A DNA stretch of 42,256 nucleotides from an uncultured Bacteroidia bacterium (GCA_938005475.1 CALLNY010000030.1:1-42256), one strand, 5' to 3'. Shown: positions 15,037 to 24,979, numbered from the stretch's first letter. Made by a program: numbers and translations. The notes: generated from the letters alone by a model not told the origin.

Positions 15037-16683
15037 TTAAAAATCCCAATTGATTAGTTTTTCTGTTTTATGTATATTCACAGAAAAAGGATTTTCATTG
15101 ACTATCTTGCTTATAAGATACTGCATAGCGAATTCAAAGGATTGATTGGCAATTTGTTCATATAGGACAGCTATTTTTACAAAAGGAATGAGTTGATTAA
15201 ATAAGTTTCTGACGATAAGCTGATTAGGATTTTGTTCTGAGAGAGATTGTTTGAAATGGGTAATTAAATGTTCAAAAGTCTTTAGGAGTTTAGGATTTTG
15301 GATTTTTAGTAGGGCTTCATGGGAGTATTCTAGAATGTCATAAAGGGCTTTTGTTTTGATGGCGGCTCGAAGCATATCTAAAAACATAATATTCCCTGCA
15401 CCCTCCCATATGGGCAGTACCAAAGCATCACGCATAAGGCGAGGGATAGTATTTTCCTCTATATAACCTATGCCCCCCATGAGTTCCATAGATTTTTGAA
15501 TACCTTTATAAGCATTGTCAGCTGTAATATACTTACAAATGGGAATTAAAATTCTACATAGAGAAGCGGCGTATTGATTACCGTTGTCAGCTTGGTCTAA
15601 TAGCTCAACGGCTTTAAAGGTGATAGCGAAATCGGCTATCCATTCTGCTCCAAGTTGGTAACAATCTTCCTGAATCATAGGATGTTCTAAAGCATCTTTA
15701 CCAAACAGCCTACGAAAAGCGAGGTGTTGCCAGGCTTCAATGATAGCCCTACGATGTGCCGCTACGGCCGCAACAGAATTATATAAACGTGAAAGGTTAA
15801 TCATCTCTGTCATCAATTTAAAGCCTTCACCTTCTTGGCCTATAAGTTCTACTTCTGTATTGTGGAAAAGTATCTCCGCACTTGCCATAGACTTTACACC
15901 TAATTTATCTTTCAAACGTATAATCTCTTTATAGTTAGGGCTACCATCAGTTTGAGTTTTTCGTAATAAAAAAAGCGATAATCCTTTGGTTCCCTGAATG
16001 TTAGGATTGGTTCTTGCTAAAACAAACGCAATATCTGCATTAGCGTTGCTACAAAACCACTTCTCACCATTCAATGCGTAATAATTTCCTTGAATTTTTT
16101 GTGCCGTAACTAAATTCGCACCAACATCAGAACCTCCTGTTTTTTCTGTTAAGAACATAGCACCTGTGTAAAAGGTTTTAGGATCATCAGTACCTATATG
16201 GGGCAAAAGCGTAGTTTTATGTTCGTTAGTACCAAATTTGTCAATTAAACGAGCGGCTCCGTCGGTCATACATAAAGGGCAGTAGATGCCGCATTCTGTC
16301 ATAGCATATAAATAACCAATAGCAAAACCTATCTTATGGCTATCTTTTTTGTAGGTAGAACGAAATTTATCGTTCCATTTATATTGAAACATTTTAGAAT
16401 ACACGGCAATATCCATCAAGCTCCAGTAAGCAGGATGGAATTCAATATCTTCAAGGGTTTCTCCGAGAGGTGTTCTTTTAAGCAGTTGGGGCGGGTACTT
16501 ATCCGCTAAATAGGAAAGTCTGTTCATTTCATTTGCCGCTTTCTCTCCAATATAATCAAAATCAGTAGCAATAATTTCGTAAATATCTCTTAAAACTACT
16601 TTAAAATAGTTCTGAAAATGAAAATCAGAACGAAAAAAATTTTTGCTTTTTCTGAAACCGTCTTTTAATACTTGATTTTTCAT
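15037..16683 (-). CDS. Acyl-CoA dehydrogenase family protein, AidB-like
   Basis: FAD-dependent acyl-CoA dehydrogenase of 548 residues, longer than the usual 380-400 because of a C-terminal helical extension and an extended N-terminus. Visible family blocks are YCPLCMTDGAARLIDKFGT, FYTGAMFLTEKTGGSDVGAN, YALNGEKWFCSNANADIAFVLART, RLKDKLGVKSMASAEILF and MELMGGIGYIEENTIPRLMRDALVLPIWEGAGNIMFLDMLRA. The last of these, with WEGAGNI, resembles AidB and related large members more than short-chain dehydrogenases. E. coli AidB is linked to protection from alkylation, but Bacteroidota relatives may act on amino-acid-derived acyl-CoAs. The -7 box TAATTTTG ends only four bases before the ATG. It is divergent from the TonB-receptor gene. 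Confidence 0.9.
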   Translation of the reverse strand: MKNQVLKDGFRKSKNFFRSDFHFQNYFKVVLRDIYEIIATDFDYIGEKAANEMNRLSYLADKYPPQLLKRTPLGETLEDIEFHPAYWSLMDIAVYSKMFQYKWNDKFRSTYKKDSHKIGFAIGYLYAMTECGIYCPLCMTDGAARLIDKFGTNEHKTTLLPHIGTDDPKTFYTGAMFLTEKTGGSDVGANLVTAQKIQGNYYALNGEKWFCSNANADIAFVLARTNPNIQGTKGLSLFLLRKTQTDGSPNYKEIIRLKDKLGVKSMASAEILFHNTEVELIGQEGEGFKLMTEMINLSRLYNSVAAVAAHRRAIIEAWQHLAFRRLFGKDALEHPMIQEDCYQLGAEWIADFAITFKAVELLDQADNGNQYAASLCRILIPICKYITADNAYKGIQKSMELMGGIGYIEENTIPRLMRDALVLPIWEGAGNIMFLDMLRAAIKTKALYDILEYSHEALLKIQNPKLLKTFEHLITHFKQSLSEQNPNQLIVRNLFNQLIPFVKIAVLYEQIANQSFEFAMQYLISKIVNENPFSVNIHKTEKLINWDF

Positions 16684-16687
16684 GAAG

Positions 16688-16695
16688 CAAAATTA
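16688..16695 (-). promoter_or_regulatory. -7 promoter box of the acyl-CoA dehydrogenase gene
   Basis: TAATTTTG on the minus strand, four bases before ATG 16683, so transcription would start at or next to the start codon. Confidence 0.5.
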
Positions 16696-16759
16696 AAAAA
16701 ATCATGAGTTATTGTTCATAACGTTGATAAATAAATGTAAAACATTTAATAAAAATACG

Positions 16760-16767
16760 TAATTTTG
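16760..16767 (+). promoter_or_regulatory. -7 promoter box of the TonB-dependent receptor gene
   Basis: TAATTTTG, seven bases before ATG 16775. No clear -33 box. Confidence 0.5.
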
Positions 16768-16774
16768 TGATAAT

Positions 16775-19615
16775 ATGTTTTACTATAATCTTTTCACCTT
16801 GCTCTTGTTTTTAGTTGTCTATTTTATGTCTACGAATGCCCAACCCGATGTAAGAAAAAAAAGTAATTATAACCCTGCTATGTCCGATGGTAGAGTAAAT
16901 ACCGAAGAAAAAAAAACTTTTATAAAAGGAAAGGTACTAGACAAACTCAGTAATGAACCGATTATCGGAGCAACCGTAAAATTAATTCCAAAAGGCAATA
17001 TTGCTTATACCGATTTAAATGGCTATTTTGAGTTTTTGGGTTTATCTCCTGATACCTTTGAAATTGAAGTTAATTATGTTGGATACAAAAAAACCAAGTT
17101 TACGGATATTTCTACGATAAAAAAACAAATAGTAAATCTCGTGCTTCCCATAGAAATTCAAGTAAGCGAAGTAGAAGGAGTAGTGATTGTATCAGAAATT
17201 CCCAAATTCTCCGAACTAGCGGCAATATTACTACAAAAAAATTCTAGTTTCATTGCAGATATACAATCAGGAAATCAATTAGAAAAAGAAAATTACGATT
17301 ACTCTATTGCAACAGGATTTCAAAGAATGAATGGAGCATCTTTTGTTGCTAATCGTTCTTATGTACGTGGACTACCAGAACGTTATAACCCTATATTACT
17401 AAATAATGCCCCTCTTTTAAGTTTAAACCCTCAACAATCCTTCTATTCTTTACAAGAAGTTCCCATTAATTTAATTTCTTCTTTAAAACTCATAAAATCT
17501 TCTACATCAGAATATTATGCAAATTATGGCGGTGGTATTATGCTGTTGCAGACCGAAGAAATGCCCGAAGCCACAAAATTAAAACTACAATTCAATGGAT
17601 TTTATAACACGTTAACCACATTTAAAAAAAGGTATGCCTTCCCTCCAAACCATCAATTCTTATTCCTCCAAGAAACTCAAAATATCAAAATAAAATTTTC
17701 TAACAACCTTCAACAACCTCAACTCTCTTCTATACCCAATTACTCAAAAGTCAATTCTTCTATCGCATTACCAAGTACGCAATGGAATGCTTATTTCGCT
17801 AATCGATTTAATGCTCTGAATAACAGAGATTTAGGTATCATAACTGCTATTAGTTTCATAGACAACTACCAAAAAAACTCTGTTACAGGTACGGAAATCA
17901 GTCACTTCCAGTATCATACCTTATTTACCCAGCCTATAAAAAATGCATCTTTTGATAAACATACCCAAAATGTGACTGCCATAGCCAATGCTTCCCTTAA
18001 ATGGAGTACCAAAAGTTTTTTGCATTCTAAAAATATGATTATTTACAAAACTGAAAATCAAGTTTTTTCTCAACCTACTGACTCTAATTGGTATCATTCT
18101 CAAAGTTTTCAAAGAAATTTTACGTTTGCTCAACAAAATTCAGGGCAACACAACCTTGTCGCTAAAAAAGATAGAAGTTTAAGAATGGAATGGACACAAT
18201 TTTATCATTATTACTACCAACAAACCCCTGCCCAAGTATCTTTATTTTTTCAACATTCTCCCATTCATCAACTTTTCTTAAACCTTCCCAACGCAAATAC
18301 AAATCTTAATCAAAAACTTTACCAACAGAACCTTATTTATGCAAATAAACAACAAACTCATCAAGTAGGGGGCGATTTATTTTTTGATATAATGTTCAAA
18401 GAAGAAGAACGTAAAGCTAAAACAAGATTAGGCTCTTTTGTGAATTTTACAAGTTCCCAATTCAACAACAGAAATTTTCACTATTATCTTAATAACAATT
18501 TCTCAGACCCCACCCGCCTTTCTTATTCTCATATTATAACGCATGGTTTACTCTATCCAAGCAATGAAAACTTTTTAGACTTTCACGAAGTAATCGACTC
18601 CGCTAGTATGTTTCAAGCTCAAAACTTCAATTTAGCTCCTTATATCAACGTACAATATGAATTAACTGAAATTTTTCACTTTGTTTTCGGTTTTAGAATT
18701 GATTTAGCTTTCAGAACACTATCTAATCTACAAATTGCTTCTAATCCTATTCAAATTGCTACTCAAAGCGATTTGCCCTCTTTATCGCTTATTTTTAGAA
18801 CCAACGAAAAAAGGCAATTCAGATTCAACTACATGATGTCCACTTCAAGACCTACTGATAAAGATATTTTAGGAAGTAGATATTTTCACCCGCTAACTCA
18901 AATCTTACAACTTCCTAATCCTAGTTTATTGGCATCTACTATCAACCATTTTGATGTTCGCTATGAAATTTTTCCTAATATCAATGATGCTTTTTCTGCG
19001 AATTTATTTTTTAAAGAAATTCATCTACCAATCGAAAATGTTTATTCTATACCCAATACTCCTCAGGCGGTTTTAACATCCTCAGCAAGCAATAGCAATG
19101 CCGCTATAATAGGCGGTGCCGAATTTGAATGGAAACAAAACATGGGAAATCTTATAGATAGTTACTTCCTTGAAAAATTTTTATTATACTTAAATGGTTA
19201 CTTTGCTTTTTCTAATACCAAGCCCCAAAACCAATTCCAATTTTTTGACTCCAATACTCGTCCTCTTCAAGGTCATTCTAATTATGGTTTTAATTTAGGT
19301 TTTAACTGGGCGTACGAAGATTTAGGTTTAAAAGTAATGACTTTCCTAAATCATAAAGGAAAAAGTATTTTTTTAGCCCATTCACAGCCCCAGTGGAATA
19401 TCTGGGAACTTCAACGAACCGATTGGTCCTTTCAAATTTCTAAATCCTACCAAGCTAATTGGGAGTTTCGTATCGCTATTTTTAATTTGCTTAACCAACC
19501 TCTTCGCTGGGTCTATCTAAATAAAAATCATTACTTCAAAAATGATATTTTTCAGACCTTCAGACAACAAAAATTAGGACGTCAATTTTTAATTTCCGTA
19601 AATTACAGAATTTAA
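16775..19615 (+). CDS. TonB-dependent outer-membrane receptor with carboxypeptidase-like domain
   Basis: Outer-membrane active transporter of 946 residues. A signal peptide (about 1-22) precedes a carboxypeptidase-regulatory-like beta-sandwich at about 50-125 (IKGKVLDKLSNEPIIGATV ... DLNGYFEFLGL ... VNYVGYKK), then a plug domain with FVANRSYVRGLPERYNPILLNNAPL and SEYYANYGGGIMLLQ, then a beta-barrel rich in alternating aromatic strands that ends at LGRQFLISVNYRI, with an aromatic-hydrophobic C-terminal strand. This is the SusC/FhuA-like architecture common in Bacteroidota. No SusD-like gene follows, so a polysaccharide-utilization locus is not supported; the substrate is unknown. A -7 box seven bases before the ATG suggests a very short leader. 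Confidence 0.9.
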   Translation: MFYYNLFTLLLFLVVYFMSTNAQPDVRKKSNYNPAMSDGRVNTEEKKTFIKGKVLDKLSNEPIIGATVKLIPKGNIAYTDLNGYFEFLGLSPDTFEIEVNYVGYKKTKFTDISTIKKQIVNLVLPIEIQVSEVEGVVIVSEIPKFSELAAILLQKNSSFIADIQSGNQLEKENYDYSIATGFQRMNGASFVANRSYVRGLPERYNPILLNNAPLLSLNPQQSFYSLQEVPINLISSLKLIKSSTSEYYANYGGGIMLLQTEEMPEATKLKLQFNGFYNTLTTFKKRYAFPPNHQFLFLQETQNIKIKFSNNLQQPQLSSIPNYSKVNSSIALPSTQWNAYFANRFNALNNRDLGIITAISFIDNYQKNSVTGTEISHFQYHTLFTQPIKNASFDKHTQNVTAIANASLKWSTKSFLHSKNMIIYKTENQVFSQPTDSNWYHSQSFQRNFTFAQQNSGQHNLVAKKDRSLRMEWTQFYHYYYQQTPAQVSLFFQHSPIHQLFLNLPNANTNLNQKLYQQNLIYANKQQTHQVGGDLFFDIMFKEEERKAKTRLGSFVNFTSSQFNNRNFHYYLNNNFSDPTRLSYSHIITHGLLYPSNENFLDFHEVIDSASMFQAQNFNLAPYINVQYELTEIFHFVFGFRIDLAFRTLSNLQIASNPIQIATQSDLPSLSLIFRTNEKRQFRFNYMMSTSRPTDKDILGSRYFHPLTQILQLPNPSLLASTINHFDVRYEIFPNINDAFSANLFFKEIHLPIENVYSIPNTPQAVLTSSASNSNAAIIGGAEFEWKQNMGNLIDSYFLEKFLLYLNGYFAFSNTKPQNQFQFFDSNTRPLQGHSNYGFNLGFNWAYEDLGLKVMTFLNHKGKSIFLAHSQPQWNIWELQRTDWSFQISKSYQANWEFRIAIFNLLNQPLRWVYLNKNHYFKNDIFQTFRQQKLGRQFLISVNYRI

Positions 19616-19658
19616 AACTTTAAATAAACTCAAAAATTCCCTATCTTGTTTTAAAAAC

Positions 19659-19997
19659 ATGCAAGTACCAGAAGGTTGGGAACAAGTTATGCAAGCATTA
19701 GAAAAGCGATTTCACAAAAGATTGAACCTTGAAGCGATTTTGTTGCTAATCGGTATGCAGGAAATGAATATTTACAAGAAAGGTATAAAAAAAGAAGATA
19801 AAGTGGACTTAATGCATATCGGGCTTTGTAAACTTTTAGAAGAGGATGGATACTACGAAATTGTAGGTTATGATAAAGACGGATGGCCGCTCCATGAACT
19901 CAAAAAGCCACTTCCCGATTTATCTCTCGCTTCCCAAATCTTTTTTATTCAATCTAAAATTATTCAATACTTCCAAAAAATCGGCTTGATTACATGA
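19659..19997 (+). CDS. Small conserved-looking protein of unknown function, coupled to glycosyltransferase
   Basis: A 112-residue, mostly helical cytoplasmic protein that I do not recognise. It starts MQVPEGWEQVMQALEKRFHK and has a middle section QEMNIYKKGIKKEDKVDLMHIGLCKLLEEDGYYEIVGYDKDGWPLHEL that looks like a small winged or barrel-like fold. No membrane segment or metal motif is seen. Its stop overlaps the start of the glycosyltransferase gene in the four bases ATGA, so translation is coupled. The gene could encode an accessory factor of the transferase, but that is an inference from the overlap alone. Confidence 0.75.
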   Translation: MQVPEGWEQVMQALEKRFHKRLNLEAILLLIGMQEMNIYKKGIKKEDKVDLMHIGLCKLLEEDGYYEIVGYDKDGWPLHELKKPLPDLSLASQIFFIQSKIIQYFQKIGLIT

Positions 19998-20866
19998 GAA
20001 TAGCTGGTTTTTCTTTTATTCGTAATGCACTAAAATATGACTACCCTATCGTGGAAGCCTTACAATCTATTTTGCCTATTTGTGACGCTGTCTTCGTTGC
20101 AGTAGGTCAATCTGATGATAACACACTCGAACTTGTCCAACAGATAGATAAACATAAAATCAAAATAATTCCTTCTATTTGGGATGATACCCTTCGTGAA
20201 GATGGTAAAGTATTAGCAATAGAAACTAATAAAGCCTTACAAGCTATACCCCCAGATTACGATTGGTGCTTTTATATTCAAGGAGATGAAGTTTTTCATG
20301 AGAACGGTTTAAATTTAATCTATGATGCTATGAAAAAAGAGCTCAATAACCCTATCGTGGAAGGCTTCTTAATGGATTATTATCATCACTATGGAAGTTA
20401 TGACTATATTGCTACCTCTCGTAATTGGTACCGAAGAGAAATTCGGGTTATCCGAAATCATAAAGATATTACCTCTTGGAAAGATGCTCAAGGTTTTCGT
20501 TGGAAAAACGGTAATAAACTTAAAGTCAAACTTTCTCATACCTTTATGCATCACTATGGTTGGGTAAAAAACCCTGATATCCAACGCCTTAAACAATTAA
20601 ACTTCAATAAATATTGGCACCAAGACCAATGGATACAACAAAATATCCCTAATAAACTGTTTGATTACTCTAATATCGATAAATTAGAACTTTTTCAAGG
20701 TTCTCACCCCCAAGTAATGATACCCCGAATACAACAAAAAAATTGGAAATTTGAGCATGATTTATCCAAAGACCAAAGAAATTGGAAAGTTAAACTACTA
20801 GACCTTATAGAACAATTTACTGGTGTTCGCCTCTTTGAATATCAGAATTATATCTTAATAAAGTAA
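19994..20866 (+). CDS. Glycosyltransferase, family 2-like
   Basis: A 290-residue cytosolic-type glycosyltransferase. The N-terminal half has the GT-A signs: MRIAGFSFIRNALKYDYPIVEALQSILPICDAVFVAVGQSDDNTLEL at the nucleotide side, then FYIQGDEVFHENGL, where GDE takes the place of the metal-binding DxD, and the acceptor side GFLMDYYHHYGSYDYI. The second half carries a histidine-rich segment (SHTFMHHYGWVKNPDIQ) that may hold the catalytic base. It is preceded by, and overlaps by four bases, the 112-residue protein. No other cell-surface glycan gene is adjacent. The donor and acceptor are unknown. Confidence 0.8.
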   Translation: MRIAGFSFIRNALKYDYPIVEALQSILPICDAVFVAVGQSDDNTLELVQQIDKHKIKIIPSIWDDTLREDGKVLAIETNKALQAIPPDYDWCFYIQGDEVFHENGLNLIYDAMKKELNNPIVEGFLMDYYHHYGSYDYIATSRNWYRREIRVIRNHKDITSWKDAQGFRWKNGNKLKVKLSHTFMHHYGWVKNPDIQRLKQLNFNKYWHQDQWIQQNIPNKLFDYSNIDKLELFQGSHPQVMIPRIQQKNWKFEHDLSKDQRNWKVKLLDLIEQFTGVRLFEYQNYILIK

Positions 20867-20936
20867 TCTTCAAGAGCTTTTTTGCTGTTAAACCCCACTA
20901 AGCTTCTATAAATTTTCAGAATTCAGTTTTTTACTA

Positions 20937-20944
20937 TAATTTTG
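20937..20944 (+). promoter_or_regulatory. -7 promoter box of the VWA-like membrane protein gene
   Basis: TAATTTTG, six bases before ATG 20951. An upstream in-frame TTG (20942) overlaps this box and is rejected as start. Confidence 0.45.
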
Positions 20945-20950
20945 CATCTT

Positions 20951-23089
20951 ATGGTTGGATTAGATTTTGTGCAATCTTTATGGTGGTTGCCGCTCTGTAT
21001 TCTTTTTGCCGCTTCTTACGCATGGTGGTTCTACAAAGATTTACCTCTTGAACTTCCTCGTTATCTAGTGCAATTTTTAAGAACTTTACGCTTTCTAGCA
21101 ATCCTTTTAATACTCATTCTTTTTCTTGAACCCATCGTAAACAGTGTATTTAATCATGTATATCCCCCCATTGTTGTGCTTCTTCACGACCAATCTCAAA
21201 GTATTCCCGCTCATTCTGACTCATCATTAGTACGAAAAGAATTACCGGTCCTGCTCAAAAATGCAATAGAAAAATTGAAAATCAACGGAATAGAACCCCA
21301 TGTTTACCAATTCGGTTCTGAAACTACTGTACTGAATAGCTTAGATAGCCTCCACTATCCCTACAGTCAAACTAATATCTCACAAGCACTTGAAAACATC
21401 CACGAACGCTACTCCGACCAAAATCTCGGTGCTATTTTATTGATTAGTGATGGTATCGTGACTGCTGGTACTAATCCTTTATATGTCCAAGAAAAAATTC
21501 CTCAACCCATTTTTACCGCTTGGGTAGGAGATACTACCTCCATCAAAGATTTACTCGTAGAATCTGTCATATACAATGAATTATCTTACATCAACACGGA
21601 AACCCCCATTCGTGTTTCCCTTAAAAGCTTCCAAATTGAACCAAGAACCATTAAAGTAAAACTTACCCATAATGGAAAAATTATATCAGAGAAAAACGCC
21701 GTAATCCATTCAGAGTATCAAAACATAACTATGGATTTCTCGGTGCTTCACAAAATTCCTGGAATACAAAAATTCCAAATTGATATTGATGAAATTATCG
21801 GAGAAAATAATTTCAAAAATAACCATTATCCTTTTTATGTGCAAGTTTTAGAAAATAAAATTAAAATAGCATTATTTGCGGGAGGTCCTCACCCCGATAT
21901 TGGTGCATTCCATAAAACTTTATACCGCGATGCTCAGTTCCAACTGAATACTTTTGTTCATAAAAATGATGTAGATTTTTACCATACTCCTACTAATTTA
22001 TCGGATTACAATATTTTTATTTTACATAATTTCCCTTCCACCAACTACGATGCTACCATTATGGAAAAAATTTTACGGGAAGTAGAACAAAGAAACGCTG
22101 CGCTTTGGGTCTTTATGGGCAATCAATTCCGATTAGATTTATACCCTAAATTGGCAGAATACATCGGGCTCCAAACCCCCCATTTCAAAAGAAATACCTC
22201 CGAAGCCTTCCTGTACTTCGATACAAACTATAAAACTCATGCAACCTACACCTTTGATGATGCTTTCTTTAATTTTATTCAAAATTGCCCACCCCTACTC
22301 AAAAATGAATCCGAATGGAAACCTAAAAATGGAACCACAGTGTTCGGAAAATCTAAAATCAAAAATATTGCTTTAGATTATCCCTTATTTGCTATTCAAG
22401 AAAATCAAAATCGTAAAAACATCGTTTTCGTTGGTGAAGGTATATGGCGTTTCCGTATGCAAAACTACCAAGAAAAAGAAAATTTCGATTACTTTGATAC
22501 ATGGATAAAAAATTTATTGTTATGGCTCAATACCAAAGCTGATAAAAAAATGTTTCGTGTTTACCCTGAAAAATTATTATTTTCTTCCGATGACCCCGTT
22601 ATATTTAAAGCCAATGCTTATGATGAAACTTATAAACCCATCGAAGATGCCGATATAACCCTCAAAATTACGAACGGGCAAGGTAAAGATTTTACTTATA
22701 AACTTAATCCAGTTACTGGGGGATATTATTCTGAACTACAAAATTTCACAGAAGGAAATTATCAATATGAAGCTATTGGTCTTAAAAATGGTAAAACCAT
22801 CGGAAAAGAAAAAGGTAGTTTTTCTGTCGGAAAATCTAATTTAGAATTTATTCATCTTACCTCTGATAAAAATATGCTTCAACAACTTGCCAAAGCCTCA
22901 AACGCAACGCACGACTATTTCTTGAACCTCGATAAATTAACCAATGATATCCTTCAATTAAACCTAAAAGGATTATCCGAACCCAAAAAATCTATTTTCC
23001 CCCTAGCTCGTCATTGGTTATTACTATTAATTATTTTATCATTGCTTTCTACTGAATGGATTGTTCGTAAAAGAAACGGTTTACTTTAA
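20951..23089 (+). CDS. VWA-like domain membrane protein
   Basis: A 712-residue protein with two N-terminal membrane segments (about 10-28 and 46-64) and one at the C-terminus (about 686-704, HWLLLLIILSLLSTEW). Between them lies a large extracytoplasmic region. Just after the second segment PIVVLLHDQSQSI contains DQSQS (D80), a DxSxS metal-ion-dependent adhesion motif, and later ILLISDGIVTAGTNP supplies the second conserved strand, so a von Willebrand A fold is likely. Bacteroidota have many such proteins, often also with a glutamine-amidotransferase-like segment; FAGGPHPDIGAFHKTLYRDAQF is a candidate. The start is the ATG after the promoter box. Six bases separate it from the DUF1015 gene. 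Partner and function are unknown. Confidence 0.75.
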   Translation: MVGLDFVQSLWWLPLCILFAASYAWWFYKDLPLELPRYLVQFLRTLRFLAILLILILFLEPIVNSVFNHVYPPIVVLLHDQSQSIPAHSDSSLVRKELPVLLKNAIEKLKINGIEPHVYQFGSETTVLNSLDSLHYPYSQTNISQALENIHERYSDQNLGAILLISDGIVTAGTNPLYVQEKIPQPIFTAWVGDTTSIKDLLVESVIYNELSYINTETPIRVSLKSFQIEPRTIKVKLTHNGKIISEKNAVIHSEYQNITMDFSVLHKIPGIQKFQIDIDEIIGENNFKNNHYPFYVQVLENKIKIALFAGGPHPDIGAFHKTLYRDAQFQLNTFVHKNDVDFYHTPTNLSDYNIFILHNFPSTNYDATIMEKILREVEQRNAALWVFMGNQFRLDLYPKLAEYIGLQTPHFKRNTSEAFLYFDTNYKTHATYTFDDAFFNFIQNCPPLLKNESEWKPKNGTTVFGKSKIKNIALDYPLFAIQENQNRKNIVFVGEGIWRFRMQNYQEKENFDYFDTWIKNLLLWLNTKADKKMFRVYPEKLLFSSDDPVIFKANAYDETYKPIEDADITLKITNGQGKDFTYKLNPVTGGYYSELQNFTEGNYQYEAIGLKNGKTIGKEKGSFSVGKSNLEFIHLTSDKNMLQQLAKASNATHDYFLNLDKLTNDILQLNLKGLSEPKKSIFPLARHWLLLLIILSLLSTEWIVRKRNGLL

Positions 23090-23095
23090 CTTTCT

Positions 23096-24421
23096 ATGGC
23101 AACAATAAAACCTTTCAGAGGATGGAGATACAACCCCGAAAAGTTTCCCAATATTTTGGATAAACTCTCCCCATTGTTCGATGTTGCATCACAAAAACAA
23201 ATCCAAGAACTTTACAAAGTTCCTTATAATTCTATTGTGCTATCCCTACCTAAAAGTCATGAAACCGCTGTCAATACTTTAATCCAATGGAAGAAAGATA
23301 AAATCTTGATACAAGAAACCTTCCCCGCAATTTATCCTTACAGTCAAAAATTTAATCTTAAAAATGGTGATGAATTTTATACGCGTAAAGGTTTTATTGC
23401 GATGGTCAAAATGAGTTTGCCATATGAACCACCTTCCATTCTATTACATGAACAAACTATTCCCTCCTCCGTTGAAGATAGAGTAAATTTACTTTCCAAA
23501 ACCTTACTGAATGTCTCCCCTACCCATGGATTCTATGATGACCCTACTTTTGAGCTGGAAAATGTCTTACAACCTTTCTTTAAAAATCCTTTGATGCGTT
23601 ACCTAGATTACCAAAATGTAATCAATAAATTTAATATCATTCAGCAAAGAAAAATCATTGAAAAAATTCAACAATTCCTAAAAAATCAAACCATTATACT
23701 TGCCGATGGGCATCATCGTTTAGCAAGTTCACAAGCTTTAAGAGACCATTACCTCAAACAAAATCCTTATTTAGACCCTGACCATATCCTACATTATCAT
23801 ATGATGTACCTCACTAACCTTCGCGGCTCCGACGTCAAAATCTTACCTACTCACAGAATTTTTTGCTCCCCCCGAAAACTAGAATCACAGGCTCTACTCC
23901 CAAAACTAAAAAAGTTTTTCAATGTATTACCTATTCATGATAAGAATCAAATACCCAAAGAAATTGAAGGCTCTCGTTATTGCTACGGTTTAATTAACAA
24001 GGAGTTCCAATGGATACTGGTACTAAAACCCGAATTTCATAATATCCAAAAATTATTAATAGACCTGCCTGATGCCGTTAAAAAATTAGAATATACCTTG
24101 CTACATTATTACCTCATTGACAAAGTTTTGGATTTGCCATATGAAAAACAAGCCAACTCCCCACAACTAAGCTATACAAAAGAACTAGAAACTGTTTTTG
24201 AAAGCATTCAAGATGAGCAAAAATTAGGAATCATTGTGAACGAGGTTCAAGTTGATGATATGTTAAAAGTTTGTCAATCCGGAGCTTTGATGCCTCAAAA
24301 GTCCACTTTCTTTTATCCCAAAGTCATAACAGGTTTTGTATTTAGTTCTATAGATGAAAATGAAAATAAAAGCCCCGCTGATATTAGCTTCAAAATCACC
24401 GAGAAGGAAACAACTCCTTGA
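23096..24421 (+). CDS. DUF1015 family protein
   Basis: A 441-residue protein of the DUF1015 (COG4198) family, widespread in bacteria and without a settled function. The family hallmark is LADGHHRLASSQALRDHYL at residues 202-220, with the invariant DGHHR at 204-208. The N-terminus (IKPFRGWRYNPEKFPNILDKLSPLFDVA) and ILLHEQT also match, as does the late KVCQSGALMPQKSTFFYPKVITG. The family resembles ParB-like folds. It follows the VWA-like gene after six bases, and its last 68 bases overlap the start of the Maf gene, so the three are one transcription unit. Confidence 0.9.
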   Translation: MATIKPFRGWRYNPEKFPNILDKLSPLFDVASQKQIQELYKVPYNSIVLSLPKSHETAVNTLIQWKKDKILIQETFPAIYPYSQKFNLKNGDEFYTRKGFIAMVKMSLPYEPPSILLHEQTIPSSVEDRVNLLSKTLLNVSPTHGFYDDPTFELENVLQPFFKNPLMRYLDYQNVINKFNIIQQRKIIEKIQQFLKNQTIILADGHHRLASSQALRDHYLKQNPYLDPDHILHYHMMYLTNLRGSDVKILPTHRIFCSPRKLESQALLPKLKKFFNVLPIHDKNQIPKEIEGSRYCYGLINKEFQWILVLKPEFHNIQKLLIDLPDAVKKLEYTLLHYYLIDKVLDLPYEKQANSPQLSYTKELETVFESIQDEQKLGIIVNEVQVDDMLKVCQSGALMPQKSTFFYPKVITGFVFSSIDENENKSPADISFKITEKETTP

Positions 24422-24941
24422 AATGTTAGGGTTACCTTTCTCTATTCAAACAGAAAAAGTTGAAGAAACGTACGATAAAAATTGGAGCTACTATGAAGTG
24501 CCTAAGTATTTATCACAAAAAAAAGCAGAACCTATTGCACAACGTTTCCCTGATGCGCTCGTCATAGGCGTTGATACTATTGTTTATTTTCAAAACGAAA
24601 TTTTAGGCAAACCTCAAAATCTTACACAAGCTAAAAACATGTTACTTACCTTAAATGGCAATACTCACGAAGTAATATCCGGCGTTACAATTTATCATCA
24701 AAATCAATACCTTCAATTTCAAGAGATTACCAAAGTAACCTTTCATCATATACAGGAACATATTTTAAATTATTATATAGAAAATTATAAGCCTATCGAT
24801 AAAGCGGGTGCTTATGGTATTCAAGATTTCTGGGGATTAGTTGGTGTAAAACGAATTGAAGGAGATTTTTATAATGTGATGGGGCTTCCTGTAAATGTTT
24901 TATTTCAAGTTCTCAACTCCAATGGCTGGATTGGCTTGTAA
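24354..24941 (+). CDS. maf: Maf-like nucleotide pyrophosphatase (dTTP/UTP type)
   Basis: A 195-residue cytoplasmic house-cleaning enzyme of the Maf/HAM1 superfamily, which hydrolyses non-standard or excess nucleoside triphosphates. The signature LILASKSPRRKQLLEMLGL is at residues 9-27, the catalytic VIGVDTIV with D74 at 70-77, and DKAGAYGIQDFWGLVGVKRIEGDFYNVMGLPV near the C-terminus. The GAYGIQ sequence is typical of the YhdE-like dTTP/UTP pyrophosphatase subgroup rather than YceF. The start overlaps the DUF1015 coding sequence by 68 bases; a second ATG two codons downstream is possible. Confidence 0.93.
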   Translation: MKMKIKAPLILASKSPRRKQLLEMLGLPFSIQTEKVEETYDKNWSYYEVPKYLSQKKAEPIAQRFPDALVIGVDTIVYFQNEILGKPQNLTQAKNMLLTLNGNTHEVISGVTIYHQNQYLQFQEITKVTFHHIQEHILNYYIENYKPIDKAGAYGIQDFWGLVGVKRIEGDFYNVMGLPVNVLFQVLNSNGWIGL

Positions 24942-24979
24942 CAACTATTTTTTTATTTAGTTCAGAACAAATTTCTTAC

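Noticed and set aside
16775-19615. TonB receptor as part of a polysaccharide-utilization locus
   Set aside because: No SusD-like lipoprotein, glycoside hydrolase or sensor gene is adjacent.
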